A DNA stretch of 64,000 nucleotides from Desulfobacteraceae bacterium (GTDB taxonomy: Bacteria > Desulfobacterota > Desulfobacteria > Desulfobacterales > Desulfobacteraceae): NCBI GenBank assembly GCA_024226935.1, contig JAAELK010000505.1, forward strand, positions 33,531 to 97,530. Reading direction: 5' to 3'. Made by a program: the position numbers and the translations under genes. The notes below the pieces were generated by a model. That model worked only from the letters and a program-made list of their open reading frames with translations, ran no database searches and was not told where the DNA came from. Below are positions 24,275 to 32,569 of this stretch, piece after piece. Every line of letters starts with the position of its first letter. Positions within the stretch are counted from its first letter, which is position 1.

Positions 24275-26299
24275 ATGGTGTCAGTAAAAAATGTACAAGA
24301 ATCCAGGAAGGTTTGTCTTGCCGATGAACTGCCCCCCAAGACAATATTTAAAGAGGGTATCAGGCGTGCGCCGGACAGAGGGTTTCGCCTGAGTCGGAAC
24401 CAGACTGCAACGGCTTTGAAAAATGCTTTGCGTTACATACCCCAATCTCTTCATGAACTTTTGATTCCAGAGTTTTTAGAGGAACTCACGACCCATGGCA
24501 GGATTTACGGCTATCGGTTTCGCCCCGCAGGTGATATTGCAGCCAAACCCATCCATGAATATAAGGGAGTTTGTGAAGAGGCCAAGGCCATCCAGGTGAT
24601 GATCGATAATAACCTGGATCTTGATGTGGCCTTATACCCCTATGAACTGGTGACCTATGGAGAAACAGGCAGTGTATGTCAAAATTGGATGCAATATGTT
24701 CTGATTAAAAAATACCTGGAGGTTATGACCTGTGACCAGACTTTGGTGATGCAGTCCGGACACCCCCTGGGACTTTTTAAGTCTTCTCCTGACAACCCCA
24801 GGGTGATCATTACCAATGGGCTTATGGTAGGACTTTATGATAATCCGGATGACTGGGAAATTGCTGCCCAGATGGGGGTTTCTTCCTATGGTCAGATGAC
24901 AGCTGGCGGATGGATGTATATTGGTCCCCAGGGGATTGTCCACGGCACTTATAACACTCTTTTAAATGCCGGCCGTAAAATGTGCGGAGTTCAACCAGGT
25001 GATGATCTTGCCGGTTTGTTATTTGTAACATCCGGTCTCGGCGGTATGAGTGGAGCCCAGCCCAAGGCTGCTAAAATTGCAGGAGCAGTCTCCATCACGG
25101 CGGAGGTAGATTATTCTCGTATTAAGACCCGCCATAGCCAGGGGTGGGTTGATGTGGTTTCCGATGATCTTGAAACAGTCTATGCCACGGCAAAATCAGC
25201 AAAGTCAGCAAAGCAAAACACCTCTATTGCTTACCATGGTAATGTGGTGGATCTCATCGAATTTCTCAACGGGAAGGATTTGAAAGTGGATCTGTTGTCT
25301 GATCAGACATCCTGCCACGTGGCCTACGACGGAGGTTATTGTCCTTGCGGTATTAGCTTTGAAGAAAGAACCAGATTGTTAACCTCTGACCGGGCAAAAT
25401 TTAAGGGTCTGGTGGATGAGAGTCTTAAAAAGCATTATTGTGTGATTGAGGCCATGGCAGCTAAGGGTACCTATTTTTTCGATTATGGAAATGCCTTTCT
25501 CAAGGCGGTTTTTGATGCCGGTGTCATAGAAGTTGTCAAAAACGGAGTGGATGCCAAAGATGGTTTTGTCTATCCTTCCTATTTTGAGGATATCATGGGG
25601 CCTATTTTTGATTATGGCTATGGGCCCTTCCGCTGGGTTTGTCTCAGCTGTGACCCCCAGGATCTTGATAAGACGGATCAGGCTGCCATGGACTGTATTG
25701 ATCCTAAAAGACGTCCCGAAGACAGGGATAATTATATCTGGATCAGGGATGCAAAGAAAAATAAACTGGTGGTGGGTAGTCAAGCCAGGATTCTTTATCA
25801 GGACGCTATAGGAAGGGTTTCCATTGCTCTAAAGTTTAATGAAATGGTGAGAAACAAGGAAGTATCCGCTCCCATTATGCTGGGTCGGGATCACCACGAT
25901 CCCGGCGGAACCGATTCCCCCTTCAGAGAAACTGCCAATATTTATGATGGCAGTAATGTGTGCGCAGACATGGCCACCCATTGTTTTGCTGGTAATGCAG
26001 CCAGGGGAATGACCATGGTAGCTTTGCATAATGGTGGGGGCACCGGCATTGGTAAAGCTATCAATGGCGGTTTTGGTCTGGTGTTGGATGGCAGTGATAG
26101 GGTAGATCAAATCATACAATCTGCCATGCTCTGGGATGTCATGGGCGGAGTTGCCAGAAGAAACTGGGCAGGAAATGAAAATGCCATCGAAGTAGCCACG
26201 GCATACAATGAAGAAAATGACAACGGGGATCAGGTTACTCTGCCCTATCTTTCTGATAATATTGCCATTGGAAAGGCGGTTGATCCATTGTTTGTTTAA
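24275..26299 (+). CDS. hutU: Urocanate hydratase (urocanase)
   Basis: A 674-residue protein of the long urocanase form. The NAD-binding and catalytic signatures are visible: TYGETGSVCQNWMQYVLIKKYL, QMTAGGWMYIGPQGIVHGTYNTLLNAG, TSGLGGMSGAQPKAAKIAG, DQTSCHVAYDGGY and GRDHHDPGGTDSPFRET. It hydrates urocanate to imidazolonepropionate, the second step of histidine degradation. ATG 24275 (MVSVKNVQESRK) has AAGGAG just upstream; the frame is open to 24182 but that would include the operator. No other hut gene is adjacent, so the rest of the pathway must be elsewhere. The branched-chain aminotransferase gene follows 126 bp later with its own promoter. Confidence 0.95.
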   Translation: MVSVKNVQESRKVCLADELPPKTIFKEGIRRAPDRGFRLSRNQTATALKNALRYIPQSLHELLIPEFLEELTTHGRIYGYRFRPAGDIAAKPIHEYKGVCEEAKAIQVMIDNNLDLDVALYPYELVTYGETGSVCQNWMQYVLIKKYLEVMTCDQTLVMQSGHPLGLFKSSPDNPRVIITNGLMVGLYDNPDDWEIAAQMGVSSYGQMTAGGWMYIGPQGIVHGTYNTLLNAGRKMCGVQPGDDLAGLLFVTSGLGGMSGAQPKAAKIAGAVSITAEVDYSRIKTRHSQGWVDVVSDDLETVYATAKSAKSAKQNTSIAYHGNVVDLIEFLNGKDLKVDLLSDQTSCHVAYDGGYCPCGISFEERTRLLTSDRAKFKGLVDESLKKHYCVIEAMAAKGTYFFDYGNAFLKAVFDAGVIEVVKNGVDAKDGFVYPSYFEDIMGPIFDYGYGPFRWVCLSCDPQDLDKTDQAAMDCIDPKRRPEDRDNYIWIRDAKKNKLVVGSQARILYQDAIGRVSIALKFNEMVRNKEVSAPIMLGRDHHDPGGTDSPFRETANIYDGSNVCADMATHCFAGNAARGMTMVALHNGGGTGIGKAINGGFGLVLDGSDRVDQIIQSAMLWDVMGGVARRNWAGNENAIEVATAYNEENDNGDQVTLPYLSDNIAIGKAVDPLFV

Positions 26300-26344
26300 T
26301 CAAGATTTTTAGGAGGGGCTTGCTTTGTCTCCGGCAAAATTTTC

Positions 26345-26376
26345 TTGACAAACCGGTTTGTAAAGTCCCATATATA
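26345..26376 (+). promoter_or_regulatory. ilvE1 promoter with an embedded palindrome
   Basis: TTGACA (26345-26350) and CATATA (26369-26374) are 18 bp apart; the perfect palindrome ACAAACCGGTTTGT (26348-26361) overlaps the -35 box, a classical repressor position. The same layout, with an imperfect palindrome, occurs before the second aminotransferase gene at 29517-29546. Confidence 0.7.
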
Positions 26377-26425
26377 CAGTTTAACCAAACAAGGTTAATT
26401 ATAATTAAACTCAATGGAGGAAATA

Positions 26426-27487
26426 ATGAATATTCAAATAAGCCAGGCCGCCCAGACAGGTGTCCGCCCAGCGGATGCCGATCTGGGATTTGGCACGGCA
26501 TTTACCGACCATATGTTTGTGATGGATTATTCGGTTGATGAGGGCTGGCATGACCCTCGTATTGAACCCTATGCTAACTTTGAAATGTCTCCTGCGGCCA
26601 TGGTTTTTCACTATGGTCAGGCGATATTTGAAGGTCTGAAAGCTTATAAAACACCTGATAATAAAATTCAATTGTTTCGGCCCCGGGATAACTTTAAGCG
26701 AATGAATCGGTCTGCCAAGGGGCTTTGCATTCCTGAACTGGATATTGATTTTGTAGTGGATGCTCTGAAAAAATTGGTTAAGCTGGAAGAACAATGGATA
26801 CCGGATACCCTTGGAACTGCTTTATATATCCGTCCTACCATTGTTGCCACCGATCCCTGCCTTGGGGTAAGAGCTTCTTATACCTTTAAATTTTTTATGA
26901 TCCTTTGTTCCGTAGGAGCTTATTATAGTGAAGGATTTAACCCGGTAAAAATTTGGGTTTCCAAGGATCATGTTCGGGCAGTTCGCGGGGGAGTAGGTGA
27001 ATTTAAGACTGCTGGTAACTATGCGGCCAGTCTTAATGCAGGGGATAAGGCAAAAAAAGAGGGTTATGCCCAGGTTATGTGGCTGGATGCCCTTGAAATG
27101 AAATACATTGAAGAAGTCGGTGCCATGAACATCTTTTTTGTTATCAATGATGAGCTGGTAACCCCTAATCTCAGCGGCAGTATCCTGCCCGGCATCACCA
27201 GGGACTCCGTTATTACCCTGGCGCAAAAATGGGGGATGAAGGTATCGGAACGTAAAATCAGCATTGATGAAATTTTGTCTGCCGACGAGGATGGAAGTCT
27301 TACGGAAGTATTCGGGTCCGGTACGGCAGCGGTAATTTCTCCCGTGGGAGAGATCTGCTATGGTGATAAAACCATCCATATCGGGGACGGCACTTCCGGC
27401 AAGATATCGATGAAATTATATGATGAATTGACCGGTATTCAATACGGAAAAGTAGAAGATACTGAAAATTGGGTTGAAGTCATCTAA
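26426..27487 (+). CDS. ilvE: Branched-chain amino acid aminotransferase (copy 1)
   Basis: A 353-residue fold-type IV PLP enzyme of the long, eukaryotic-like BCAT group. The PLP lysine is K194 in GEFKTAGNYA; FHYGQAIFEGLKAYKTPD, LYIRPTIVATDP and EVFGSGTAAVISPVG are family landmarks. It interconverts leucine, isoleucine and valine with their 2-oxo acids. ATG 26426 follows GGAGGA; the ATG at 26414 is inside that Shine-Dalgarno context and unlikely. It is nearly identical over its length to the copy at 29595-30659 and has a matching promoter palindrome, indicating duplication. Its neighbours (acyl-CoA dehydrogenase, XRE-cupin regulator) point to catabolic use, or to reductive synthesis from branched acids. 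Confidence 0.94.
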   Translation: MNIQISQAAQTGVRPADADLGFGTAFTDHMFVMDYSVDEGWHDPRIEPYANFEMSPAAMVFHYGQAIFEGLKAYKTPDNKIQLFRPRDNFKRMNRSAKGLCIPELDIDFVVDALKKLVKLEEQWIPDTLGTALYIRPTIVATDPCLGVRASYTFKFFMILCSVGAYYSEGFNPVKIWVSKDHVRAVRGGVGEFKTAGNYAASLNAGDKAKKEGYAQVMWLDALEMKYIEEVGAMNIFFVINDELVTPNLSGSILPGITRDSVITLAQKWGMKVSERKISIDEILSADEDGSLTEVFGSGTAAVISPVGEICYGDKTIHIGDGTSGKISMKLYDELTGIQYGKVEDTENWVEVI

Positions 27488-27501
27488 GACGAATAAAAAA
27501 T

Positions 27502-27548
27502 AAGGACAGGTCGTGTGAACAAAATGAGCCACGACCTATCCTTGTTTT
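27502..27548 (+). terminator. Intrinsic terminator after ilvE1
   Basis: AAGGACAGGTCGTG (27502-27515) pairs with CACGACCTATCCTT (27530-27543), with one mismatch, and is followed by GTTTT on the plus strand. It ends the aminotransferase transcript and lies between two convergent genes. Confidence 0.85.
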
Positions 27549-27624
27549 ATCAAATAGTTTCAAGCTTGTTTCCAAAGATTTTCTTAGCAAGGCGGGCCTG
27601 ATGAATCAAGTCAGTTGAAGTTTT

Positions 27625-29040
27625 TTATTTTATCACCGCAAATCTTATTATAAATAAAATCGCCAGAATATAGGTGATTATGTTTACTTCTTTTCCTTTG
27701 CCAACAGCAAGTTTCATGATTGGATAACTTATCATTCCCGCTGCAACGCCATTTGTGATGGAGTATGTAAAGGGCATAAGCGTTATTGTAAGAAAGCCGG
27801 GTATTGCTTCTGTGAGGTCTGTAAAATCTACATGCTTTATGGATTCCATCATGAGTATCCCCACCATTATGAGTGCAGGTGCGGTTGCCTGTGATGGAAC
27901 CATTCCAATGATTCCCCCCAGGAATGTGGCCACTAGAAAAAGTGATCCCACAACCAGAGTAGTAAGTCCGGTTCTTCCACCTTCCGCTATGCCTGCTGTG
28001 GATTCTATATATGTCGATGTTGTTGTCATTCCGAAGAATGATCCGAATGTTGTCGATACCGCATCGGTGAGCAACGCCTTTTTCATGCTTCTTATGCTTC
28101 CGTCGGGTCTGATCATTTCAGCTTTTTGGGCTGTTCCAATCAATGTTCCCAATGTATCAAAAAGATCCACTAAGCTGAATGTGAGGATCACCATAATAAT
28201 GCTGGTAATAGCTCCGATGACTCCCGCCCCCTCGTGGGAGAAAAGTCCATGGTAATCCATTTTCATGAATATTGGTGCAATTGATGCGGGTGCACTGATA
28301 AACTTAACTCCGCTTAGATGTGTGATTCCCATGGGGATGCCGATTATGGTAGTGAGAAGTATGGCAATGAGCATGGCGCCTTTAACTCTTCTAACCATAA
28401 GTATGCACATGAGGGTTAACCCTATTATTGTCAGGAGCACGTTATTATTTGTTAAATTTCCGAATCCCACGAGAGTACTGGGGTCAGCGACAATTATTCC
28501 CCCGCTCTTAAGTCCAATCAGTGTAATAAACAGTCCTATTCCGGCTGTCATTGCTTTTTTTATATTGTCTGGCAGGCATTGGATTATTTTTTCCCTTAAT
28601 GAGGTTAATGTTATTAAAATAAAAAGGGTTCCTGAAATGGATACTGCCGCCAATCCCTGCTGCCATGTATATCCCAATTTTAAGCATACGCTGTATGAAA
28701 AAAAAGCCGTTAATCCTATTCCGGGTGCCACTGCAAAGGGCAGATTGCTATATAAGGACATCATTAATGTTCCGGCTGCCGAGACCAGGCACATTGCAAC
28801 AAAAGCCGCAGCTATCACCGAATCGTTCATGCTGTTCATTGCATTGGCGGCATCCCCCATAAGTCCAAGTCCATTCATTCCGGATACCTTGAGTATGTTT
28901 GGAATGACCAGTAAAGCGTATGCCATTGTTACGAATGTTGTAAAGCCTGCAAGTACTTCTGTTTTTATGTTGGTTCCGTGTTCATGGAGTTTAAAATAGC
29001 TATGGAAAAATTTTTTCCCTTTAATGCTTAGATTGTTCAT
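27625..29040 (-). CDS. NCS2-family (AzgA/PbuG-type) guanine/hypoxanthine permease
   Basis: A 471-residue inner-membrane protein with about a dozen hydrophobic segments. AzgA-like motifs: LAGFTTFVTMAYALLVIPNIL, LPFAVAPGIGLTAFFSYSV, ITSIIMVILTFSLVDLFDTLGTLIGTA and TTTSTYIESTAGIAEGGRTGLTTLVV. It should import a purine base by proton symport. The specificity call to guanine or hypoxanthine rests on the family and on a guanine-class aptamer (29147-29211) about 105 nt upstream on the same strand. It is inserted, in opposite orientation, between the two duplicated aminotransferase genes. Shine-Dalgarno GGAGGAAAG lies about 9 nt before the ATG. Confidence 0.92.
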   Translation of the reverse strand: MNNLSIKGKKFFHSYFKLHEHGTNIKTEVLAGFTTFVTMAYALLVIPNILKVSGMNGLGLMGDAANAMNSMNDSVIAAAFVAMCLVSAAGTLMMSLYSNLPFAVAPGIGLTAFFSYSVCLKLGYTWQQGLAAVSISGTLFILITLTSLREKIIQCLPDNIKKAMTAGIGLFITLIGLKSGGIIVADPSTLVGFGNLTNNNVLLTIIGLTLMCILMVRRVKGAMLIAILLTTIIGIPMGITHLSGVKFISAPASIAPIFMKMDYHGLFSHEGAGVIGAITSIIMVILTFSLVDLFDTLGTLIGTAQKAEMIRPDGSIRSMKKALLTDAVSTTFGSFFGMTTTSTYIESTAGIAEGGRTGLTTLVVGSLFLVATFLGGIIGMVPSQATAPALIMVGILMMESIKHVDFTDLTEAIPGFLTITLMPFTYSITNGVAAGMISYPIMKLAVGKGKEVNIITYILAILFIIRFAVIK

Positions 29041-29146
29041 ACTCCGTTCTTTCCTCCGATTCTTAAATTAAGATAAAAATTTTTTGTCATCAAGGTATAA
29101 GTAACCCCTGTCATGGGAATCATCTTAAAAAAATGATATCGGATTA

Positions 29147-29211
29147 CTCATAGTGAAATATTTACGGTATCTCGTAGAAACTTCTGGACCATATTACCAG
29201 AAATATATAAG
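29147..29211 (-). ncRNA. Guanine-class purine riboswitch aptamer
   Basis: On the minus strand the 65-nt element folds as a purine aptamer. P1 is CUUAUA (29206-29211) with UAUGAG (29147-29152); P2 is UUCUGG/CCAGAA capped by a loop with AUAUGG; J2/3 reads GUUUCUAC; P3 is GAGAUA/UAUUUC with loop CCGUAAA; J3/1 reads ACUAUG. The J3/1 pyrimidine that pairs with the ligand is C, the guanine/hypoxanthine type, rather than the U of adenine aptamers. It precedes an AzgA-type permease gene by about 105 nt. The expression platform is unclear: I see no obvious terminator, so control of translation or an unrecognised switch is possible. Confidence 0.93.
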
Positions 29212-29516
29212 GGTGTTTGAATTGTCTGTGGCTTGTAAATGTCCTTTGTTTTTGATTCATTCCTTGGAAAATATATATTCAAATAGAGAATTTCCAAGGT
29301 ATCGGATTGATTTTATTATATTTGTTTGAAACGTGGGCTTGTATGCCATCTATGTGAGTTTGTTAATTATATTAATACAAAAAAAATATGAAATAATAAG
29401 GTTTTTTTATGGTTTTGTAAATGATTTAACATGGGTTATTATTCCGATCCATGGTTTTTTTGTATCGGTCGATTTTTATCAAGAATTTTTTCGATGCCGG
29501 GTGGTTGAAAATTTTC

Positions 29517-29546
29517 TTGACAAACTAATTTGTACAGGCCCATATA
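29517..29546 (+). promoter_or_regulatory. ilvE2 promoter with imperfect palindrome
   Basis: TTGACA (29517-29522), an 18-bp spacer and CATATA (29541-29546), overlapped by ACAAACTAATTTGT (29520-29533). The spacing and flanks (TTTTCTTGACAAAC, CCCATATAT) match the ilvE1 promoter, but the palindrome core has two mismatched positions, so regulation of the copies may have diverged. Confidence 0.65.
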
Positions 29547-29594
29547 TTGTTCGGTAAACAAAGTTAACTATAATCAAACCTGACGGAGGAAACC

Positions 29595-30659
29595 ATGGAT
29601 ATAAAAGTGACCAGGACTATCCAGACAGGCAGTCGGCCAAAGGATGCTGATCTGGGATTTGGTACGTCATTCACCGATCATATGTTTGTGATGGACTATT
29701 CGGTTGATAAGGGCTGGTATGATTTACGCATTGAACCCTATGGTGATTTTGCAATGTCTCCGGCTGCCATGGTTTTTCATTATGGCCAGGCGATTTTTGA
29801 AGGATTGAAAGCTTATAAAACGCCTGATAATAAAATCCAGTTGTTCCGGCCCCGGGATAACTTAAAGCGAATGAACAGGTCTGCCAGGGGACTTTGCATG
29901 CCTGAGTTTGATATTGATACCGTGATGGATGCCTTAAAACAATTGGTTAAACTTGAAGAAAAATGGATTCCCAAAACCCATGGTACTTCTTTATATATTC
30001 GTCCCACAATGATTGCCACCGATCCCTGTCTTGGGGTAAGATCTTCTTTTACCTTCAGGTTTTTCATCATTCTTTGTCCTGTGGGTGCCTACTATTCCGA
30101 GGGATTTAACCCCATAAAAATTTGTGTTGCCAAGGATCATGTCCGGGCGGTTCTTGGGGGAGTTGGAGAGTTTAAAACCGCAGGAAATTATGCTGCCAGT
30201 CACCACGCTACGGAAAAGGCGAAAAAAGATGGTTATGCCCAGGTGATGTGGCTTGATGCTCTCGAAAGAAAATATATCGAAGAAGTTGGTTCCATGAATA
30301 TCTTTTTTGTTATCAATGATGAATTGGTAACCCCCCATCTTAGCGGCAGCATCCTGCCTGGAATAACCAGGTACTCAGTTATTGCTCTGGCACAAAAATG
30401 GGGAATGAAGGTGTCTGAACGGCAAATCAGTATTGATGAGCTTTTTTTAGCCCATAAAGATGGGAGTCTTACCGAAGTTTTCGGGTCCGGCACGGCGGCA
30501 GTAATTTCTCCCGTGGGGGAGATCCGGTATGGTAAGAAAACTATTCATATTGGGGATGGTACTTCCGGTAAGATATCAATGAAATTTTTCGATGCATTGA
30601 CCGGTATTCAATACGGAAAAGAACAACACACTGAAGATTGGATTGAAGTTGTTGACTGA
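29595..30659 (+). CDS. ilvE: Branched-chain amino acid aminotransferase (copy 2)
   Basis: A 354-residue BCAT closely resembling the copy at 26426-27487 along its whole length, with the same PLP-lysine segment GEFKTAGNYA and EVFGSGTAAVISPVG motif. Differences include D-to-Y and N-to-H changes (GITRYSV, NYAASHHATEK) and a more basic surface near the end (RYGKKTIHIGDG). The start ATG has CGGAGGA upstream. It is followed on the same strand by the XRE-cupin regulator (114 bp) and acyl-CoA dehydrogenase. The two copies may differ in expression or in amino-acid preference; sequence alone does not show which is primary. Confidence 0.93.
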   Translation: MDIKVTRTIQTGSRPKDADLGFGTSFTDHMFVMDYSVDKGWYDLRIEPYGDFAMSPAAMVFHYGQAIFEGLKAYKTPDNKIQLFRPRDNLKRMNRSARGLCMPEFDIDTVMDALKQLVKLEEKWIPKTHGTSLYIRPTMIATDPCLGVRSSFTFRFFIILCPVGAYYSEGFNPIKICVAKDHVRAVLGGVGEFKTAGNYAASHHATEKAKKDGYAQVMWLDALERKYIEEVGSMNIFFVINDELVTPHLSGSILPGITRYSVIALAQKWGMKVSERQISIDELFLAHKDGSLTEVFGSGTAAVISPVGEIRYGKKTIHIGDGTSGKISMKFFDALTGIQYGKEQHTEDWIEVVD

Positions 30660-30773
30660 TTTTTTATAAGCCAAGTAAAAGTGGCATTGTGGGGTTGTTT
30701 AACCTAAATTATAAGCAGAAATCTACGCTCATTTAAAAGAAAAATATGAAGATCTTAAATTATTGGAGATATA

Positions 30774-31319
30774 ATGGTTAAAAAAAAAGAAATTATCCCC
30801 CTGGGTAAACGAATCAGGCGGGCCAGGCTGGACAAAAAAATGAGCCTTGATACCATGGCCAATGAAACTGGATTAGCAAAGGCCTTTATCAAAAAAATTG
30901 AAGGCGGTGATCAGCGACCCTCTGTGGGGATCTTGCTTCAGATTTCAAGGACCCTTGCCCTGGATTCCGAATTTTTGCTCAAGGAGCCAAGTGGTGTTAA
31001 AGAAGAACGATCCCAGGCCTATACCAAAAGAACGGATAATTATGCCTATACCCCTTTGACTCCCGGGGCTGAAAACAAGCACTTAAAAGCATTTCGTATT
31101 GTGGTTGATGCAGGTTCAAACCATGATGGTGTGGGCTTTCTCCACGAAGGAGAAGAGTTTGTCCATGTTTTGTGTGGCCGGGTGGAAATTCAGGTGGGGG
31201 ATCATATTAATGTCTTGAAACAGGGAGATTCACTTCATTTTAATTCAGGAATTAAGCATGATTTGAGAAACACAGGAAATACGGATGCGGAGTTGATTGT
31301 GGTTGTCTATGCCCCTTAA
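30774..31319 (+). CDS. XRE-family regulator with C-terminal cupin domain
   Basis: A 181-residue regulator. Residues ~10-65 form an HTH_3 helix-turn-helix (LGKRIRRARLDKKMSLDTMANETGLAKAFIKKIEGGDQRPSVGILLQIS), and residues ~105-181 a small cupin barrel (GVGFLHEGEEFVHVLCGRVEIQVGDHINVLKQGDSLHFNSGIKHDLRN), the effector-binding layout seen in SutR/PuuR-like regulators. Its stop overlaps the first base of a possible upstream start of the acyl-CoA dehydrogenase, so the two are translated together. It may control the flanking branched-chain genes and could be the protein that reads the palindromes before ilvE1 and ilvE2; that is inference. The cupin ligand is not predictable. Confidence 0.9.
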   Translation: MVKKKEIIPLGKRIRRARLDKKMSLDTMANETGLAKAFIKKIEGGDQRPSVGILLQISRTLALDSEFLLKEPSGVKEERSQAYTKRTDNYAYTPLTPGAENKHLKAFRIVVDAGSNHDGVGFLHEGEEFVHVLCGRVEIQVGDHINVLKQGDSLHFNSGIKHDLRNTGNTDAELIVVVYAP

Positions 31320-31336
31320 TGCTGGAGGAGTTGTAC

Positions 31337-32491
31337 ATGTTATTCAAGCTTACCGATGAACAATTGATGATTCAAAATATGGTCAGAGAATTTTCCAGAA
31401 AGGTTATTGCTGCCACTGCTGCAGAGCGAGATAAGACAAAAGAGTTTCCAAGGGACAACTTTCGTCAGATGGGGGAATTGGGCTTGATGGGAATGATGAT
31501 CCCGGAAAAGTATGGCGGGGAAGAAGCCGATGCTATTTCTTATGTTCTTGCTCTGTCGGAAATTGCTTATTCCTGTGCTTCAACCTCTGTTGTCATGTCG
31601 GTTCAAAATTCCATCGTCTGTGAAAGTTTGTATAAATTTGGGACCAAAGAACAAAAACAGGAATTTTTAATCCCTCTGGCCGCAGGAGAGATTATAGGAG
31701 CCTTTGCTCTGACTGAACCAGATGCCGGTTCTGATCCGCTCAGTCAGACCACAACGGCTGTCCGTGATGGAGATTTTTATGTGATTAACGGAACCAAGCG
31801 GTTTATCACTTCTGGTGAAAATGCCGGTGTGGTTCTGGTAACGGCAAAGACCGATGAGAATATAGGACATAAAGGAATTTCCTGTTTCATTGTTCCCAAG
31901 GAAACTTGTGGCCTTGTGGTGGGGCACCTGGAAGACAAAATGGGGTTGCGAGCTTCGGATACCACAGACCTGATATTTGAAAATTGCCGGGTGCCGATCG
32001 CTAATATTCTGGGACTGGAAGGAGATGGATTTAAGATTGCCATGGCAGGTCTTGACAGTGGCCGCATTGGCATTGCTGCCCAGTCTTTGGGGGTGGCCCA
32101 GGCCGCCTTTGATGCCGCCGTAAAATATGCTCAAACAAGAAAGCAATTTGGCTCAGCCATATCAAAACATCAGGCTATCCGATTCCAGATAGCAGATATG
32201 GATACCCAGATTGAGGCTGCCAGACAATTGATTTTTTCGGCGGCCTCCATGAAGGATAGGGGAGAATCCTATACCAGACAGGCTTCCATTGCTAAATTAT
32301 TTGCCTCTGAAATGGTGAATAAAGTTACGGCAAGGGCGATCCAGATTCACGGAGGGTATGGATTTACCAAGGACTATAATGTGGAACGCTACTATAGGGA
32401 TGCCAGGGTGTTTACTATCTATGAGGGTACAAGCGAGATCCAACGCATTGTGATTTCAAACCATATTTTAAGGGATAAGAGAAAACCCTAG
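31337..32491 (+). CDS. Acyl-CoA dehydrogenase (short/branched-chain type)
   Basis: A 384-residue FAD-dependent acyl-CoA dehydrogenase. The FAD/substrate segment AFALTEPDAGSDPLSQTTTAVRDGDFYVINGTKRFITSG, GRIGIAAQSLGVAQAAFD and QIHGGYGFTKDYNVERYYRDARVFTIYEGTSEIQR are diagnostic; the catalytic base is predicted as E363 in YEGTSEIQ, the butyryl-CoA/SBCAD position. I chose ATG 31337 (MLFKLTDEQ, with GGAGGAG just upstream) over ATG 31319, which would overlap the regulator stop. With the aminotransferases next door, an isobutyryl- or 2-methylbutyryl-CoA substrate is plausible, although butyryl-CoA cannot be excluded. Electron acceptor is presumably ETF, not present here. Confidence 0.92.
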   Translation: MLFKLTDEQLMIQNMVREFSRKVIAATAAERDKTKEFPRDNFRQMGELGLMGMMIPEKYGGEEADAISYVLALSEIAYSCASTSVVMSVQNSIVCESLYKFGTKEQKQEFLIPLAAGEIIGAFALTEPDAGSDPLSQTTTAVRDGDFYVINGTKRFITSGENAGVVLVTAKTDENIGHKGISCFIVPKETCGLVVGHLEDKMGLRASDTTDLIFENCRVPIANILGLEGDGFKIAMAGLDSGRIGIAAQSLGVAQAAFDAAVKYAQTRKQFGSAISKHQAIRFQIADMDTQIEAARQLIFSAASMKDRGESYTRQASIAKLFASEMVNKVTARAIQIHGGYGFTKDYNVERYYRDARVFTIYEGTSEIQRIVISNHILRDKRKP

Positions 32492-32569
32492 ATATTTTGA
32501 TTGACATCCATCATTGGTGAGTTGATAATTATAAAATCTTAATTATAAATCTAATTGGTGAGGTTTTAA

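Larger units (their letters stand above)
29041..29594. other. 554-bp divergent spacer between the purine permease and ilvE2
   Basis: Holds the guanine riboswitch (29147-29211, minus strand) with its leader to the permease, and the ilvE2 promoter and palindrome (29517-29546, plus strand). The 29212-29510 stretch should contain the permease promoter but I find no strong boxes, and no credible ORF. Confidence 0.6.
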
